From Prosopocoilus inquinatus (taxonomy: Eukaryota; Arthropoda; Insecta; Coleoptera; Lucanidae), in contig CM069874.1 in assembly GCA_036172665.1 (NCBI GenBank), positions 53,116,707 to 53,180,706 on the forward strand: DNA of 64,000 bases, written 5' to 3'. The notes under the pieces are model-generated. The model was not told the DNA's origin, searched no databases, and was given only the letters and a program-made list of their open reading frames with translations. Shown here piece by piece: positions 1 to 11,500 of the stretch. Made by a program: the position numbers and the translations under genes. Within the stretch, counting starts at the first letter, position 1, and every line of letters starts with the position of its first letter.

Positions 1-3000
1 AATTTTCATTCCGAGATATGACAGAACATTCTGAAGAGATTTGTCAAATGTAATTTCAAAAACTTTATGAAGTTTATATAAAACTTTCATCATACTCTCA
101 GCATTATGTCCCACAACAAGTCCATCATCAACAAACAGCAATTATTATACTCTTGTCTTTGTTGTAATAGATGCACGGATCATCATCGGTGTTAGTGAAT
201 TTGAGCGTATTTAGAAAGTTCGAGAAACGCTCATTCCAGTCTTTCGGAGCCTGTTTCAAACCATAGAGGCTTTTGTTTAATTTGCATACTCTTTTGGTTC
301 CATCGTCAAAACCTGCTGGTTGAAACATATAAATTTCTTCTTTCAATTGTCCATATAGGAAGGCTGTTTTTACATCAAAGGTCATCAACTTCATTCCCTT
401 GGACGCTGCAAGACTAAGGAGTAATCTAATCGACGTGTGACGTGCAACAGGACTGAAAGTATTTGAGTAATCGATACCCTTTCTTTGTTCGAAACCTCTG
501 GCAACCAATCGGGCTTTCAATCGTCCATCCTGCTTTTCTCGTAGTACCCAGCGACACGTCAGTGCTCTTGCATGTTCTGGAAGGTTTACCAAATCCCATG
601 TTTTCATCTTAATCAGCGACTCAAACTCTTCCTGCATAGCTTGATGCCATCTTACGTCCTTAAGAGCTTCTGCGACGGAAATGTCCTGAATTTCTCCTAT
701 CATGGCGAATTCTGCGTTGTCATCCCTCAAGGTGGCTTGATCCATTTCATATTCAGCATAACGTGTCGGTAGTCTCAGACAACGACGGTCACGAAGAGAA
801 CGTCGCAATTGATCTTGATCATGAACATTTAATGAGTCATCATTTGAACTTTCGGTCGTTTCACTATCATTAAGACTTTCTAAATCAGAGCTTTCAACTT
901 CGATGTTTTCAATACCTTGATCTTGATCTGATCCGTCCGTTGTAGTGAAATTTACATCTGACGTTGTTTTAATGTTGATGTTTTCATTGAAGATGACATT
1001 ATCAGAGCTGATGACATCTCGTTCATCCGACAAATAAATCCTGTAGCCTGGCGAATCCAATTCGTATCCAACAAGAATTCCTTTTCGTGATTTCTTACCG
1101 GTTTTAGTTCGTTTGTGATCTGGAGTTAGTACATAGCATTCACACCCGAAGCTATGAAGTCTACTAACATCTATCTGACGTCCAAACCAGAGATCAGCAG
1201 GGCTCCTGTCCTTCACTGAGCTTGTCCCGGTTTGATTTATCGTAAAGACGGAATAGTTCACGGCTTCAGCCCATAAATCTTCTTCTAAATTTCGTGCATG
1301 TATAGCAGATCGAGCTGCTTCGACAACCGTTCTCATCTCTCTCTCAATTCTACCATTTTGTTGTGGTGAATAAGCAGTCGACTTCGTGTGAAAAATCCCA
1401 AGCTCCTCCAGCAACTTTTCAGTATTGACATTTTTTATTTCCTTACCATTATCTGACCTCAAGCATTTTACTTTCCTGTTAAATTGATTTTCCACCATTT
1501 TCATGAAGGCTGTCAATTTAGATGGGGCTTCGTCTTTCGTCTTCAAAAAATATACTGTCCTGAAATGTGAAAAATCATCTTTAAACAGAAGAAAGTATTT
1601 TGCTCCTCCTAGAGATACAATATTCATCTCGCATAAATCAACATGGATTAGATCTAAAATGTTTTCAGCAACTTTCAAGTTTTTTGGATGAGAATTATGA
1701 TGCTGCTTTCCATAGACACATCCTTCGCAAACATAATTGTTCCAGTCATCAATATATTTTATGCCATTTTTCTGTAAGATTTGCCTGACGTACTTGATGT
1801 TCTGGTGAGCCAGTTTTTCATGCCAAGTTTTAATTGATGTAGTCAGTAGACATGTATTTGGTTTTTGCAGGCGAAACATCATCTTAAATAACCTTCCAAA
1901 TCGTTTTGCAATAGCAACTGTTTCCTTTTTGTCAGGTGTTTTGAATTCTGAACTATTTGCATTTGCAATCTGAATATATCCCTTGTCCAACAATTGAGTG
2001 ACTGAAAAGAGGTTGAATGTCATTTTAGGAACAAGCAAAACATCCTTCAGCACTATCTCATACCAGTTCTTCCCATCGAAGGCTTCCAGTTCCACATCTC
2101 CTTTTCCAATCCCTTGCAGTTTGGTAGCATCACCAATTACTATTGTTACTGGTTTGTGGAATTTCACAAAATTTGTAATCCACTCCCTACGAAATGTCAT
2201 GTGTTGAGTAGCTCCACAGTCTTGATACCAAGAATCATTTTCTTGCTTGAATTTGATATCATTTAAGTTGATGGTTGACAGACCTACGGTGACCAGAGCT
2301 CGACGATTGGATTTGTTCGAAGTACTCTTATCAGACCAGTCACTTTTTGTATTGTCATTTCTGTTCAAACTACCTTTGGGACATTCCTTGGCAAAATGTC
2401 CTTTTTCATTGCATACATTACATCCATAATTTTCCTTACAATATTGAAAATATTTTGCACACGGTTTATTCTTGCAGACCTTCTTCACATGTCCTTTCTT
2501 GCCGCACTTGAAACATTCCATGACTGATTTTCCTTGCGAGTTTATTTTAGGATTTTGTTTCATGATCAACGCATTTTGATTTACTGTTTCAGTCGATCGA
2601 TTATTCAGGTTCAACCGATCTTCTTCCAGACGTAGTCGTTCTACAAGTGTGTCGATATTCTTGTCACTTCCGCTGACATTGTCCCACGCAGTGCGAAAAT
2701 GAAAGAGCTTTGAAGGTAGCATTCCTAAAATTCTTGTCATTATCCATCCTTCTTTAACTTCTTCTCCTTCAGTGGCTAGTTCTTCTGCAAGTTGCTGAAT
2801 TTCCAGACAGTTCTCAACGGCTGACTTGCTGACATCATACGTGTAGCTAAAGAAACGTCTTTGTAAACCCTCGACTGTTAATTCAGATTTCTTGCCATAC
2901 AATTTGTCTAATTTTGTAAGCATCTCATGTGTGGTTTTACAACTTGATATTTTAATTGCAATATTACTACTGACATTTAAACCTACTAAAGCTTGCGATT

Positions 3001-3620
3001 CTAAATCTCTTTTCACCCAATTTACAGCATCTGAATTTTCTTCAGCAGGCTTTGGTGTAAGCCCGGTTGCAATCATAAAAAGATCTTTCGATTTGAGTAT
3101 CAAATTTAACTTAAAACGCCAAGAGTTATAGTTTACAGCACCTTGCGAATTTTCAGACAACATTTCCATTTGTGATTTGATTTGATCCATAATTGTAAAA
3201 GTTAATCAAAACAAGGATACACAAGACAAAAAAATGGTAATTCTTATCGTTGACTTGAGTTAACTGGCTGAAGTTGACGGACTAACTCTGACCGGTAACA
3301 TATCCTGACATAACCTACATTAGCTCACGTAGGTAGCAGGTGTCGAGTGGTAAGATTTGGTTAGCTGACAGAAACTGCCTTTCAATTTCTTCGAGGATCC
3401 AAAAATATCTGACGAACCAGCTCAACTGGGCCCATAACCTGTTGCAGCTTATATTATTTGGACATTCGAGGTGGTGTGAAATGAGACTACTGCAGTTTCA
3501 TAACAGGACTCTTTTTAAAGTGACCAAAGGCGCCTTTGGTTTTTCTTAACAGTCAGATTAACAAAAATTTAATTGGCGAGACCACTCGTTACTCATGACG
3601 ACGTTGACACACACACTTTT
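1..3620 (-). mobile_element. Ty1/copia LTR retrotransposon, damaged, cut by window edge
   Basis: A copia-type element lies antisense to Esyt2, most likely in an Esyt2 intron. Its gag-pol begins at 3190 and runs leftward. The end of RT, RNase H and the 3' LTR lie outside the window. Sequence from 3191 to about 3620 should hold the primer-binding site and the 5' LTR. Without the partner LTR I cannot place the LTR borders, so the right limit is approximate. Confidence 0.8.
128..3190 (-). CDS. copia-type gag-pol polyprotein, interrupted in RT
   Basis: A 1020-residue gag-pol. In order it shows a gag region (residues 1-220), two CCHC knuckles (CFKCGKKGHVKKVC near 226 and CNVCNEKGHFAKEC near 257), and an aspartic protease site WYQDCGATQHM near 321, with Cys where copia proteases usually have Ser or Thr. 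Then come the GAG-pre-integrase and integrase core (HEKLAHQN, SPQQNGRIER) and the copia RT N-terminal half (WVLREKQDGRLKARLVARGF, FDVKTAFLYGQLKEEIYM, LNKSLYGLKQAP). Reading stops at IIIAVC, just where the YVDD catalytic motif should start. A 2-nt length change there shifts the frame, and copia-like coding continues in the new frame to position 1. The copy is therefore probably inactive. Copia proteins make virus-like particles and reverse transcribe in the cytoplasm. Confidence 0.85.
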   Translation of the reverse strand: MDQIKSQMEMLSENSQGAVNYNSWRFKLNLILKSKDLFMIATGLTPKPAEENSDAVNWVKRDLESQALVGLNVSSNIAIKISSCKTTHEMLTKLDKLYGKKSELTVEGLQRRFFSYTYDVSKSAVENCLEIQQLAEELATEGEEVKEGWIMTRILGMLPSKLFHFRTAWDNVSGSDKNIDTLVERLRLEEDRLNLNNRSTETVNQNALIMKQNPKINSQGKSVMECFKCGKKGHVKKVCKNKPCAKYFQYCKENYGCNVCNEKGHFAKECPKGSLNRNDNTKSDWSDKSTSNKSNRRALVTVGLSTINLNDIKFKQENDSWYQDCGATQHMTFRREWITNFVKFHKPVTIVIGDATKLQGIGKGDVELEAFDGKNWYEIVLKDVLLVPKMTFNLFSVTQLLDKGYIQIANANSSEFKTPDKKETVAIAKRFGRLFKMMFRLQKPNTCLLTTSIKTWHEKLAHQNIKYVRQILQKNGIKYIDDWNNYVCEGCVYGKQHHNSHPKNLKVAENILDLIHVDLCEMNIVSLGGAKYFLLFKDDFSHFRTVYFLKTKDEAPSKLTAFMKMVENQFNRKVKCLRSDNGKEIKNVNTEKLLEELGIFHTKSTAYSPQQNGRIEREMRTVVEAARSAIHARNLEEDLWAEAVNYSVFTINQTGTSSVKDRSPADLWFGRQIDVSRLHSFGCECYVLTPDHKRTKTGKKSRKGILVGYELDSPGYRIYLSDERDVISSDNVIFNENINIKTTSDVNFTTTDGSDQDQGIENIEVESSDLESLNDSETTESSNDDSLNVHDQDQLRRSLRDRRCLRLPTRYAEYEMDQATLRDDNAEFAMIGEIQDISVAEALKDVRWHQAMQEEFESLIKMKTWDLVNLPEHARALTCRWVLREKQDGRLKARLVARGFEQRKGIDYSNTFSPVARHTSIRLLLSLAASKGMKLMTFDVKTAFLYGQLKEEIYMFQPAGFDDGTKRVCKLNKSLYGLKQAPKDWNERFSNFLNTLKFTNTDDDPCIYYNKDKSIIIAVC

Positions 3621-4591
3621 TTGGTTAGATCTTTGCTACCAACTTATAAATACAAAACAAAATATTTCAAAGATATCTTAAGTTGAAAATAATTAATCTT
3701 AACAGAATGTTTGCTGTTAATATGAGCTGAAAAATATAGTTTTAATTTAAGCAACAATTACGAAGTGAATATCTTAAAGAAATTATTATATTTTTTTACT
3801 TTGTTGGTGAGAAATTTGTGGTGGAAACGGGAACTTTTCGCCATTGAGAAGTACGGTTGGTAACACTAAATTTTGTGAAACGCTTATAAATAATTTATTC
3901 GGAGTTCTTGCACAGGTATTTTTAAGTTTTATGTGTTCGTATTGATATTCACTTATTACGATTTGACAGCATATGAACATTGACGTCACACAGTCAGAAT
4001 ATGCGTTTTGGCGGGAATTTAATCAATTCAAATTTCTTTAATTTTTTACGACTTTAATATTCATTTATCAAAAAAAAAAGAAATATATCTAAATTATCGT
4101 ATTTTAAAATTCAAATAAAATTCTTTAAAAAAAATGTTCATGTACCCTATTAAGCAATACATCGTGAAAAGTCGAATACAAAAATATATGAATTACGATA
4201 GCGGACATTTTGAATATTTATGAAAGTAGAAAAATTTACTGAGGGATTTAAAAATGTCAAATGTGTCAATCTCTGAGGTTTAACGATCGTTGTAATCATT
4301 TAAACCAACAAAAACAATGCGTGATTGTCATTGAAATTCTCATGTTGTCAACACATATTAATTTTTTTCTCGAAAATTTTTTAAGTTAAAAGTTGTTTCT
4401 TTTTAAGAATCGTATTTAATGATACCTAGTTCCATATATGTTATCGTTTAAAATTTGAGAGTTGATGTCTGTGGCACCTACTTCCGGTTGACCTTAAAAG
4501 ATAATCATTTTACCAGGAAATACGCAGTGTACCCTTTTGTTATTAATTTTCGAAAAAAAAAAGGTGTGGAACGGGTGGTCTGAAACAGCCT

Positions 4592-4657
4592 GTATACAAC
4601 TGTTTGATTTTAGCTGTCATATCTGCTGTGACGGTTAAAATCAAACAAACTGTACAC
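4592..4657. repeat. imperfect inverted repeat
   Basis: The arm around TTTGATTTTA (4592-4614) pairs with TAAAATCAAA in 4633-4657, leaving an 18-nt loop. It abuts a MITE and may be that unit's subterminal repeat. Confidence 0.5.
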
Positions 4658-4864
4658 AGGTGTTCCTCTTAAGCCAGCTTCCTTCATACCTATTTAAAAT
4701 AACAATACGACATAACGTTCAGACCAAACGGAACACTGTATACACCAAACTAATTTCAAAATATGCTCCGCATGATACCAAGTGATTTTCAATTAAAACA
4801 TTTTTTTGTAATATGAATAAGTAGAGAGATATGAAGGAAGCCGCCTTAACTGAAACATCCCGAA
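4656..4864. mobile_element. MITE-like unit, about 210 bp
   Basis: The left end (GTTCCTCTTAAGCCAGCTTC, then CTTCATA) is inverted at the right end (TATGAAGGAAGCCGCCTTAA). One related end without a partner lies at 54963-55005. There is no coding potential. Confidence 0.5.
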
Positions 4865-5460
4865 TACGTGGCTCTACACCCCGAAACGGGGTTTTGCCGC
4901 TTCAACATAAAGCCCTTACAATCCAAAATTCTGAGGTGAATTCGTCCTCATAAAACCTTACTTATGTGTTGGTGGTTTAGGCTTTCATTTTGTCCAATAT
5001 TTTTTATTATTTTCATTACGTTCTTGCCAGTTTTGTAATTTCGTTAGAATTATTCCTTCCTTGATTTCATCTGCTTCTACAATTTTAACTTGTATTTTGA
5101 AACCATATAATGAGTTTAATTGTGCCTTTGTTGAATTATTGCATCACTTCACATCTTTTACTTATAAAAGAAAACATTTATGTGACATACTTTTTTTTTG
5201 TTATTATATGTATTTGTATCCAATAGTTTTCATTTTATTTTAATCTCCAGTAGTTTGATTCAAACATACACATGCATGAGACTCATTGAAACACACACCA
5301 CATACCGACGCACTTAATGTACGCCACTGCAGTACGTTTTTTTTTTCTATTATTTTAACATAATAAGCAACACAACAAACACTTCTTCAATTTAACTGAT
5401 CTGGTTGACAACTAATTGATCTTTGCCTTTTATTATTTGTATGTGTATTTATTACCATAG

Positions 5461-5546
5461 TTTAATATTCTGGAAGCCAACGGACAACAACTTTATTTGC
5501 ACGTGTGGGATTATGACGATGCGTCCGATAACGAGTTCCTCGGCAG
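5461..5546 (+). CDS. Esyt2: Esyt2 alternative C2A exon A (86 nt)
   Basis: Follows a pyrimidine-rich tract ending CCATAG and ends GGCAG before GTGAGA. It encodes 28 residues plus two bases, starting FNILEANGQQ. The loop-3 segment reads WDYDDASDNEFLG, a C2 Ca2+-site pattern (D-x-D...D). It aligns residue by residue with exons B and C and splices in the same phase into 12513 to complete Arg before ATIEVANV. It lies 6 kb from exon B, separated by transposons. Its orthology to known isoforms was not checked. Confidence 0.75.
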
Positions 5547-8500
5547 GTGAGATAACTATGAACGAAACGTACTAAACTTAACGATGGGTAACTAAAGACT
5601 GACTTAAAGTAGTGCATTTGAAACTGTAAGTGAATGTAGTAACTTTGAAAAGAATTGGAGTTACAATTACAAATGCATATGATTTCGTTAGGGTTGTTGG
5701 TGCATCTCTTCAAAAACTATTATCGTTCATCTGTAACCCTTCACTTTCACTGTCACTCTTAAAAAGACTTCTTGGTGTTATTTTTGCATCATCACGCTTG
5801 AGCTTCTTGCTTACGTGTTACGTGAAATAAGCTTGCGCATTACAAATTACTTAAATAACTAAGAATTTGTTTCTTCCATTTAGATACCATGGGATTCTGA
5901 TATTTATCTTATATTGAAATAGAAAATGCAGAAATAATAAAGTTTATTTTTTAATAGGAAATGTGTCGTCTGGGAATGATGTTTTTTTTTAAGTTTGCAT
6001 TTTCTATTTTAATAAATTTTTGCATTGTTAATTTACGTTAAAAACAAAAAAAACAAACGAAAGGTCCAGCGGCGAATTTAGAAGTTGTAGCTCCCTAATT
6101 GATATCTACTGATATTCGCATGCATTAATTCTCACATTCACCTGTGGATATAAAATCCAACCCCCCGATGTATATCAATATTCCTTGCTTCCCGGGCATA
6201 CGTTCAGTTGATGTCACCGACTAAGCGAGTGGCAAGTACCACTCCGTTCCGGTTCAATGACATCATGTTATGACAGACCGTTCTGGATAGCTCAGTGCTA
6301 CCGCCAGGTCAGGAATACAACCAACTGCATATAGCTAATTTTCTTGCCGATATCGTGCTGTTCCTTGGTGCTGCTTATCACTGCGGCAAGCTCCACGATA
6401 CCGCATTCTGGTGCACGATAACATCCTCTGGTACTCAATAACTCCCCAGGTCAAGACGTAAAGTTAAACATTTGCGCCTCGGTTCTTGCATAGATGAAAA
6501 TTTACCTGAAAACTTATTTCTTGGGGATCAAAAATAACACATTTATGATTTTTTTTTATTAAACCAAGTAAAACAGTACTTTCCGGAGAATAGAAAAAAA
6601 TATTAGCTTCGGCTAGATTAGGTAAAACTAACTCTAAATTTGCTCTTCATATTATTGAGTCAGGTCACAATAGTATAATAATGAGATCACAATGATCCAT
6701 CAATTACCAAAAAGTATCAAACTAATATTTCCGAAATTTTGGAAATTTGTTTACATGGGAAGAATAAGGCTCAATTCCCACACGAGCAGCGCATCGCGTC
6801 GCCTCATATTTTTACATGTAATTTTTTGACATAAAATGCTACCGAGTGAAAATTGCTTCATTTAAAACCATGACAACTTTTAGAGGCTGCAAAATGACGC
6901 GACGTGACGCGACGCGCTGCCGTGTTAGAATTGAGCCTAATGAAGTCATCTTGTTAAATGATCAGATCCGGTTTTCTCATCTTAATTTCTTTGAAACCAT
7001 TAATTGGAAGAAATTCAAATAATTTGTGGGCCCTTGCCTTTATCGATTTTCTCTTTTTAGATTGTACTAATTTGAATAATTTTTATATGTTTTGTTTACA
7101 TCACTTAGCTTTTTGACTTTGTTCCATTTGTGATTTAATACCTTTTAAAATTTGCTGTTATTTGACAAGTTCCGTTTTTTAGGAACTTTTTCTTTTTCGT
7201 GTAACTTAGGTTGGGACTATGCCTTACTTTGACTGCGGTAAGTGAACGGTCGAAGTGGTCAGACCAGATCACGTGATCCTTTTTCTCAATTGGTGATTGG
7301 TCAAGGGTTTAGTCGGACCGTTGACTTGACGATTTTGTGCAATTTGACCATTCACTTAACTCGGTCTTTATATCACCGATCACCAAAGTTACAGATAGCC
7401 GAGTCCGTGTAAATTTTCGGGTAAACTTTCCCCTCCACAAAAATCGCAACTTTCCTTCTCAACTTTCAGATGTCGCTCTAAAAATTTATTTTTTTAGGAA
7501 AGCGCGGGATATTTGAATTGGTAAATTTAAGAAAACGCGGGATATTCGAGTTCGTTGTAAAAAAGTTACATGATATAATTTAACACGAACGCATTTTTAA
7601 AAATATGAAAGTAAATAAAAAATTAATGATTTTTTATTGATTTTACCATAATTATCCAAAATACAAGTACAATGTTAAATAATGTAAGTATATTTTCAAA
7701 TAAACATAGCTAAATAAGCGCAATACGTAAACAGGAAATCGTCCTTTCTAGAAAAAAATGTATTAAAAAAATAATTACACGAGGCACTTATACAGGGAAG
7801 GGCAAAAGTTTGGAACCGGCTTAATATTTCGAAAACTGTTTGACGTATCTATTAGAAATTTGTTGTGTGATTCAGAGTCAATAAGACCTACTTTACCAAT
7901 TTATTTCAATTGTTTATCTGCTCTTGTTTCTGAGATCCAACGCCTACTTGATTTTTTTTAAATGACAACCTGCTGATTTCTTTCTTGTATTTAATAGCTC
8001 GTTTAATTCTCTAAACGACTACATAAAAATATTTATCTATTACATAAGAAGATTTTCGAGAAAATAACGTTTGATGAAAAACTTAAAGAAAAATGGTCTA
8101 TTGTTTGATATTCGACAAAAATTTTAGTTTTAACAAAAAAACTAGAAGGCTACAAGATTATGGGTTGTTTTTAAGATAGAACTAATGCAAACTTCAATAA
8201 AAGTTGTTTTAAAAATATGAAAACAAATACGGGGAAGAACAAAAGCATGGAATCGGCTTAACATGTCGAAAACTGTTTGACGTATCTATTTGAAATTTGG
8301 TGTGTGATTCAGAGTCAATAGGACCTACATTACCAATTTATTTCAATTGTTTATCTGCTCTTGTTTCTGAAATCCAACGCCTACTTGATTTTTTTAATGA
8401 CAACCTGCTGATTTTTTTCCTTTGTTTAATAGCTCGTTTGATTCTCTAAACGACCACATAAGAATTTTTATCTATTACATAAGAAAATTTTCGAGAAAGA

Positions 8501-11500
8501 AGCGTTTGAATGAAAAAGTTAGGAAAAAATGGTTTATTGTCTGATATTCGACAAAAATTCTAGTTTTAACAAAAAAACTGGAAGACTACAAGATTACGGA
8601 CTGTTTTTAAGATAGCACTAAAGAAAATTTTAATAAAAATTTCCTTAAAAACATGAAAACAAATACCAAATATCAGCGTAAATCATTTTTTCTAACTTTT
8701 TCCTTCAAACATTATTTTCTCGAAAATTTTCTTATGCAATAGATAAATATTTTTATGGGGTCGTTTGAAGAATTAAACGAACTATTAAATAGAGGAGAAA
8801 AATCAGTGGGTTGTTATTTAAAAAAAAATGAAGTAGGCATTGGACCTCAGAAACAAGAGCAGATAAACAATTGAAACAAATTGCTAATGTAGGTCCTATT
8901 GACTCTGAATCACACACCAAATTTCAAATAGATGTTTATAATAAATATTATTGAATTTGAAATAAGTGGAATCAAAAAGAAATTTTATTATTATTATTAA
9001 TTTTTCTTTTGATAAGTTACTTACCAAAGATATTTGTACCCAGTTTTTTTTCAATACTTTATAAGAATAAATCTAAAGGTATGTTGGTAAAAAGTGAAAC
9101 AACATCTAGACTAATGATTACATAATTAATTTTCCAAGTGCACTTGGACCAAAATTTTGCATTACTCCTTCACTTATTGATGTTCAGATAAAGAAAATAT
9201 TAGCAGAATCAGAATCTATTATTTGAAGAAAAATATCGTAATCATCTTAGGTCACTGTTAACTAACATAATCACTAATAATTTAATATTAATACAATCAG
9301 ATAAAGGTAACGTGACAGTTGCTTTAGACTAAGATGATTACATTAATAAAACTTTGAATTTATTAAATAATGTCAACTATTATCAGATTTTAAAAAGAGA
9401 CCCTACTGCTTCATTCGAAAAGAAAGCCAATCAAATTATTTCTGAATAAAAGACTGTTAATATGATAGACGAAGAGACAGCTAAGTCATTAAAGAATTAT
9501 TCTTCTTGTTGTCCAAGATATTATGGCTTACCTAAAATTCATAAACCAACGTTGGCTTCACGTCCTATCATATCTTCTATTAATTCACCTAATAGTAATT
9601 TATCAAAATTTATTACTGAAATATTAACCAATGCTTATAATAAAAGTAATGAATTTTATGTTCAAGATTCTTTTGAATTTTCTGAATTTGCAAACAACAG
9701 ATTAATCCCAATTAATTATGTTATTATTAGTCTAGATGTTGTTTCACTTTTTTCCAACATACCTTTAGATTTATTCTTACAAAGTATTGAAAAAAACTGG
9801 GAACAAATATCTTTGGTAAATAACTTATCAAAAGAAAAATTAATAATAATAATAAAATTTCTTTTTGATTCCACTTATTTCAAATTCAATAATATTTATT
9901 ATAAACAAATTTTTGGAACACCTATGGGTGCTAATATATCTCCAATTATTGCTCAATATGTTATGGATGATTTATTCATTGAATGCATACCAAAGTTATC
10001 ATTTGAAATTCCTTGGCTCAAAAAATATGTTGATGATATTATTCGCGTAGTTCCCCAAGAAGGTATTGATGAGATTTTAACGGTTTTTAACAATTATAAT
10101 CCTAATACTCAAATTACTATTGAAAAGGAAACAGACAGGAGTGTTCCTTTCTTGGACATGAAAGTTATTCGTTCAGAAAACAATAAAATCATTATTGATT
10201 GGTACACGAAACCTATTAGTTCTGGGCGTTATATTAACTTTCATTCTTGTCATCCATATAAAATGAAAATTTACATGATTTTAGGATAAAAAAAATCGTA
10301 TGGAAAAGAATTCTCATCCTTCTTTGTTGAATAAAAACTTGCACAAATTAAAAAATATTCTCATAAAAAAATAGCTATCCTTTTGCAATGCTAAATAAGT
10401 TAATTTTCAATACTCAACAAAGAATAGAAGCTATTTCTCAAATTAATAATAATTCATAAACAATTAATGTCGGTAAAGTTTTTAAATCTTTAATATTCAT
10501 ACCAAATCTTACATCTCGACTAATAAAAGTACTAAAAAACAAAAACATTCAGATTGCAACTAAAAATTTAATAACAATTAAGTCTCTTTTTACAAAAGTT
10601 AAAGATCCATTTAATAAATTAAAACAAATTAATTCTATTTATGAAATTCCTTATCATGATTGTGATTCTGTTTATATTGGCCAAACATCAAGAACTCTTC
10701 ATTCGAGAATTATTTCTCATAAAAGTGATATTAGACTTAGATCTAATGTTTGTCCTTTATCTGAACATGCCAATAATGAAGACCATAAGATTAATTTTGA
10801 AGATGCAAAAATTTTAGATATTGAACCAATTTTGTATCAAAGACTTTTTATTGAAATGTGTCATATTTTTTGTAATAAAAAAAGTATCAACAAAAGAACT
10901 GATATTGAGAAACTTAGTTGTATTTATACTTACCTACTAAATTTTAAAACTAAAAAGAGAGACAATCAAGATGTTGGAAATCAAAATTTACATCGTATTA
11001 CCTAATAATGAATAAACAATTTTTCTATCGTGATTCAATTTTCTAAATTCCGCAATTAATTTAGCTGTCAAAAAATGTAAAATTCAAAATTTATTCTTAT
11101 AACTTATTCTTAATGAAATTTGATAACTTATTCTTAATGAAAAAAATGATAACTAGTGGTTTAACCTTTTATACTCACTAAAATCATGTGAAATTGTTCT
11201 TAGTGTTAATTATTAATTTTAAAATTTGTTTTGTAGAAACCTTGATATAGGAAATAAATTTTCCGAAAGCTCGGTGCAACTTTAAAAGAGTATTACTATC
11301 AACCCCTTTTTTTGACTGCAGCCCAGTTATAGAATTGATTTACATTTAACTCTACTTTATTTACATTTGACCGCTGATTTATCTACATCCCTTACTTTCC
11401 TCGCGATAAATAATAAAATACTAGGTCGTTACACTGCCATTAAATTGAATTATGTTTTTTACTGTTCATTATTGTAACAAACGCAGAAGTGTAACTTAAC

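Larger units (their letters stand above)
3621..5460. other. AT-rich intronic stretch with repeat debris
   Basis: I see no coding exon here. It holds an inverted repeat (4592-4657), a MITE-like unit (4656-4864), and a short sequence at 4131-4150 that recurs at 20609-20630. The stretch probably belongs to the Esyt2 intron upstream of alternative exon A. Confidence 0.5.
8939..11290 (+). mobile_element. Penelope-like retroelement, decayed, with inverted RT fragment
   Basis: The body from about 9131 encodes RT then a GIY-YIG endonuclease on the + strand. The segment 8939-9130 is an inverted copy of part of the same element's RT (9713-9905), a rearrangement typical of Penelope insertions. Stops near 9223, 9331, 9447 and 10287 show decay. 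The 3' region (11006-11290) is AT-rich and ends with a weak hammerhead-like motif (11241-11272). Confidence 0.8.

Noticed and set aside
572..3131. Several short plus-strand frames in the first 3.1 kb
   Set aside because: They lie antisense within the copia gag-pol frame and show no domain.
6282..6305. tRNA-like box A (GGATAGCTCAGTGC)
   Set aside because: No box B, acceptor stem or cloverleaf could be built around it.
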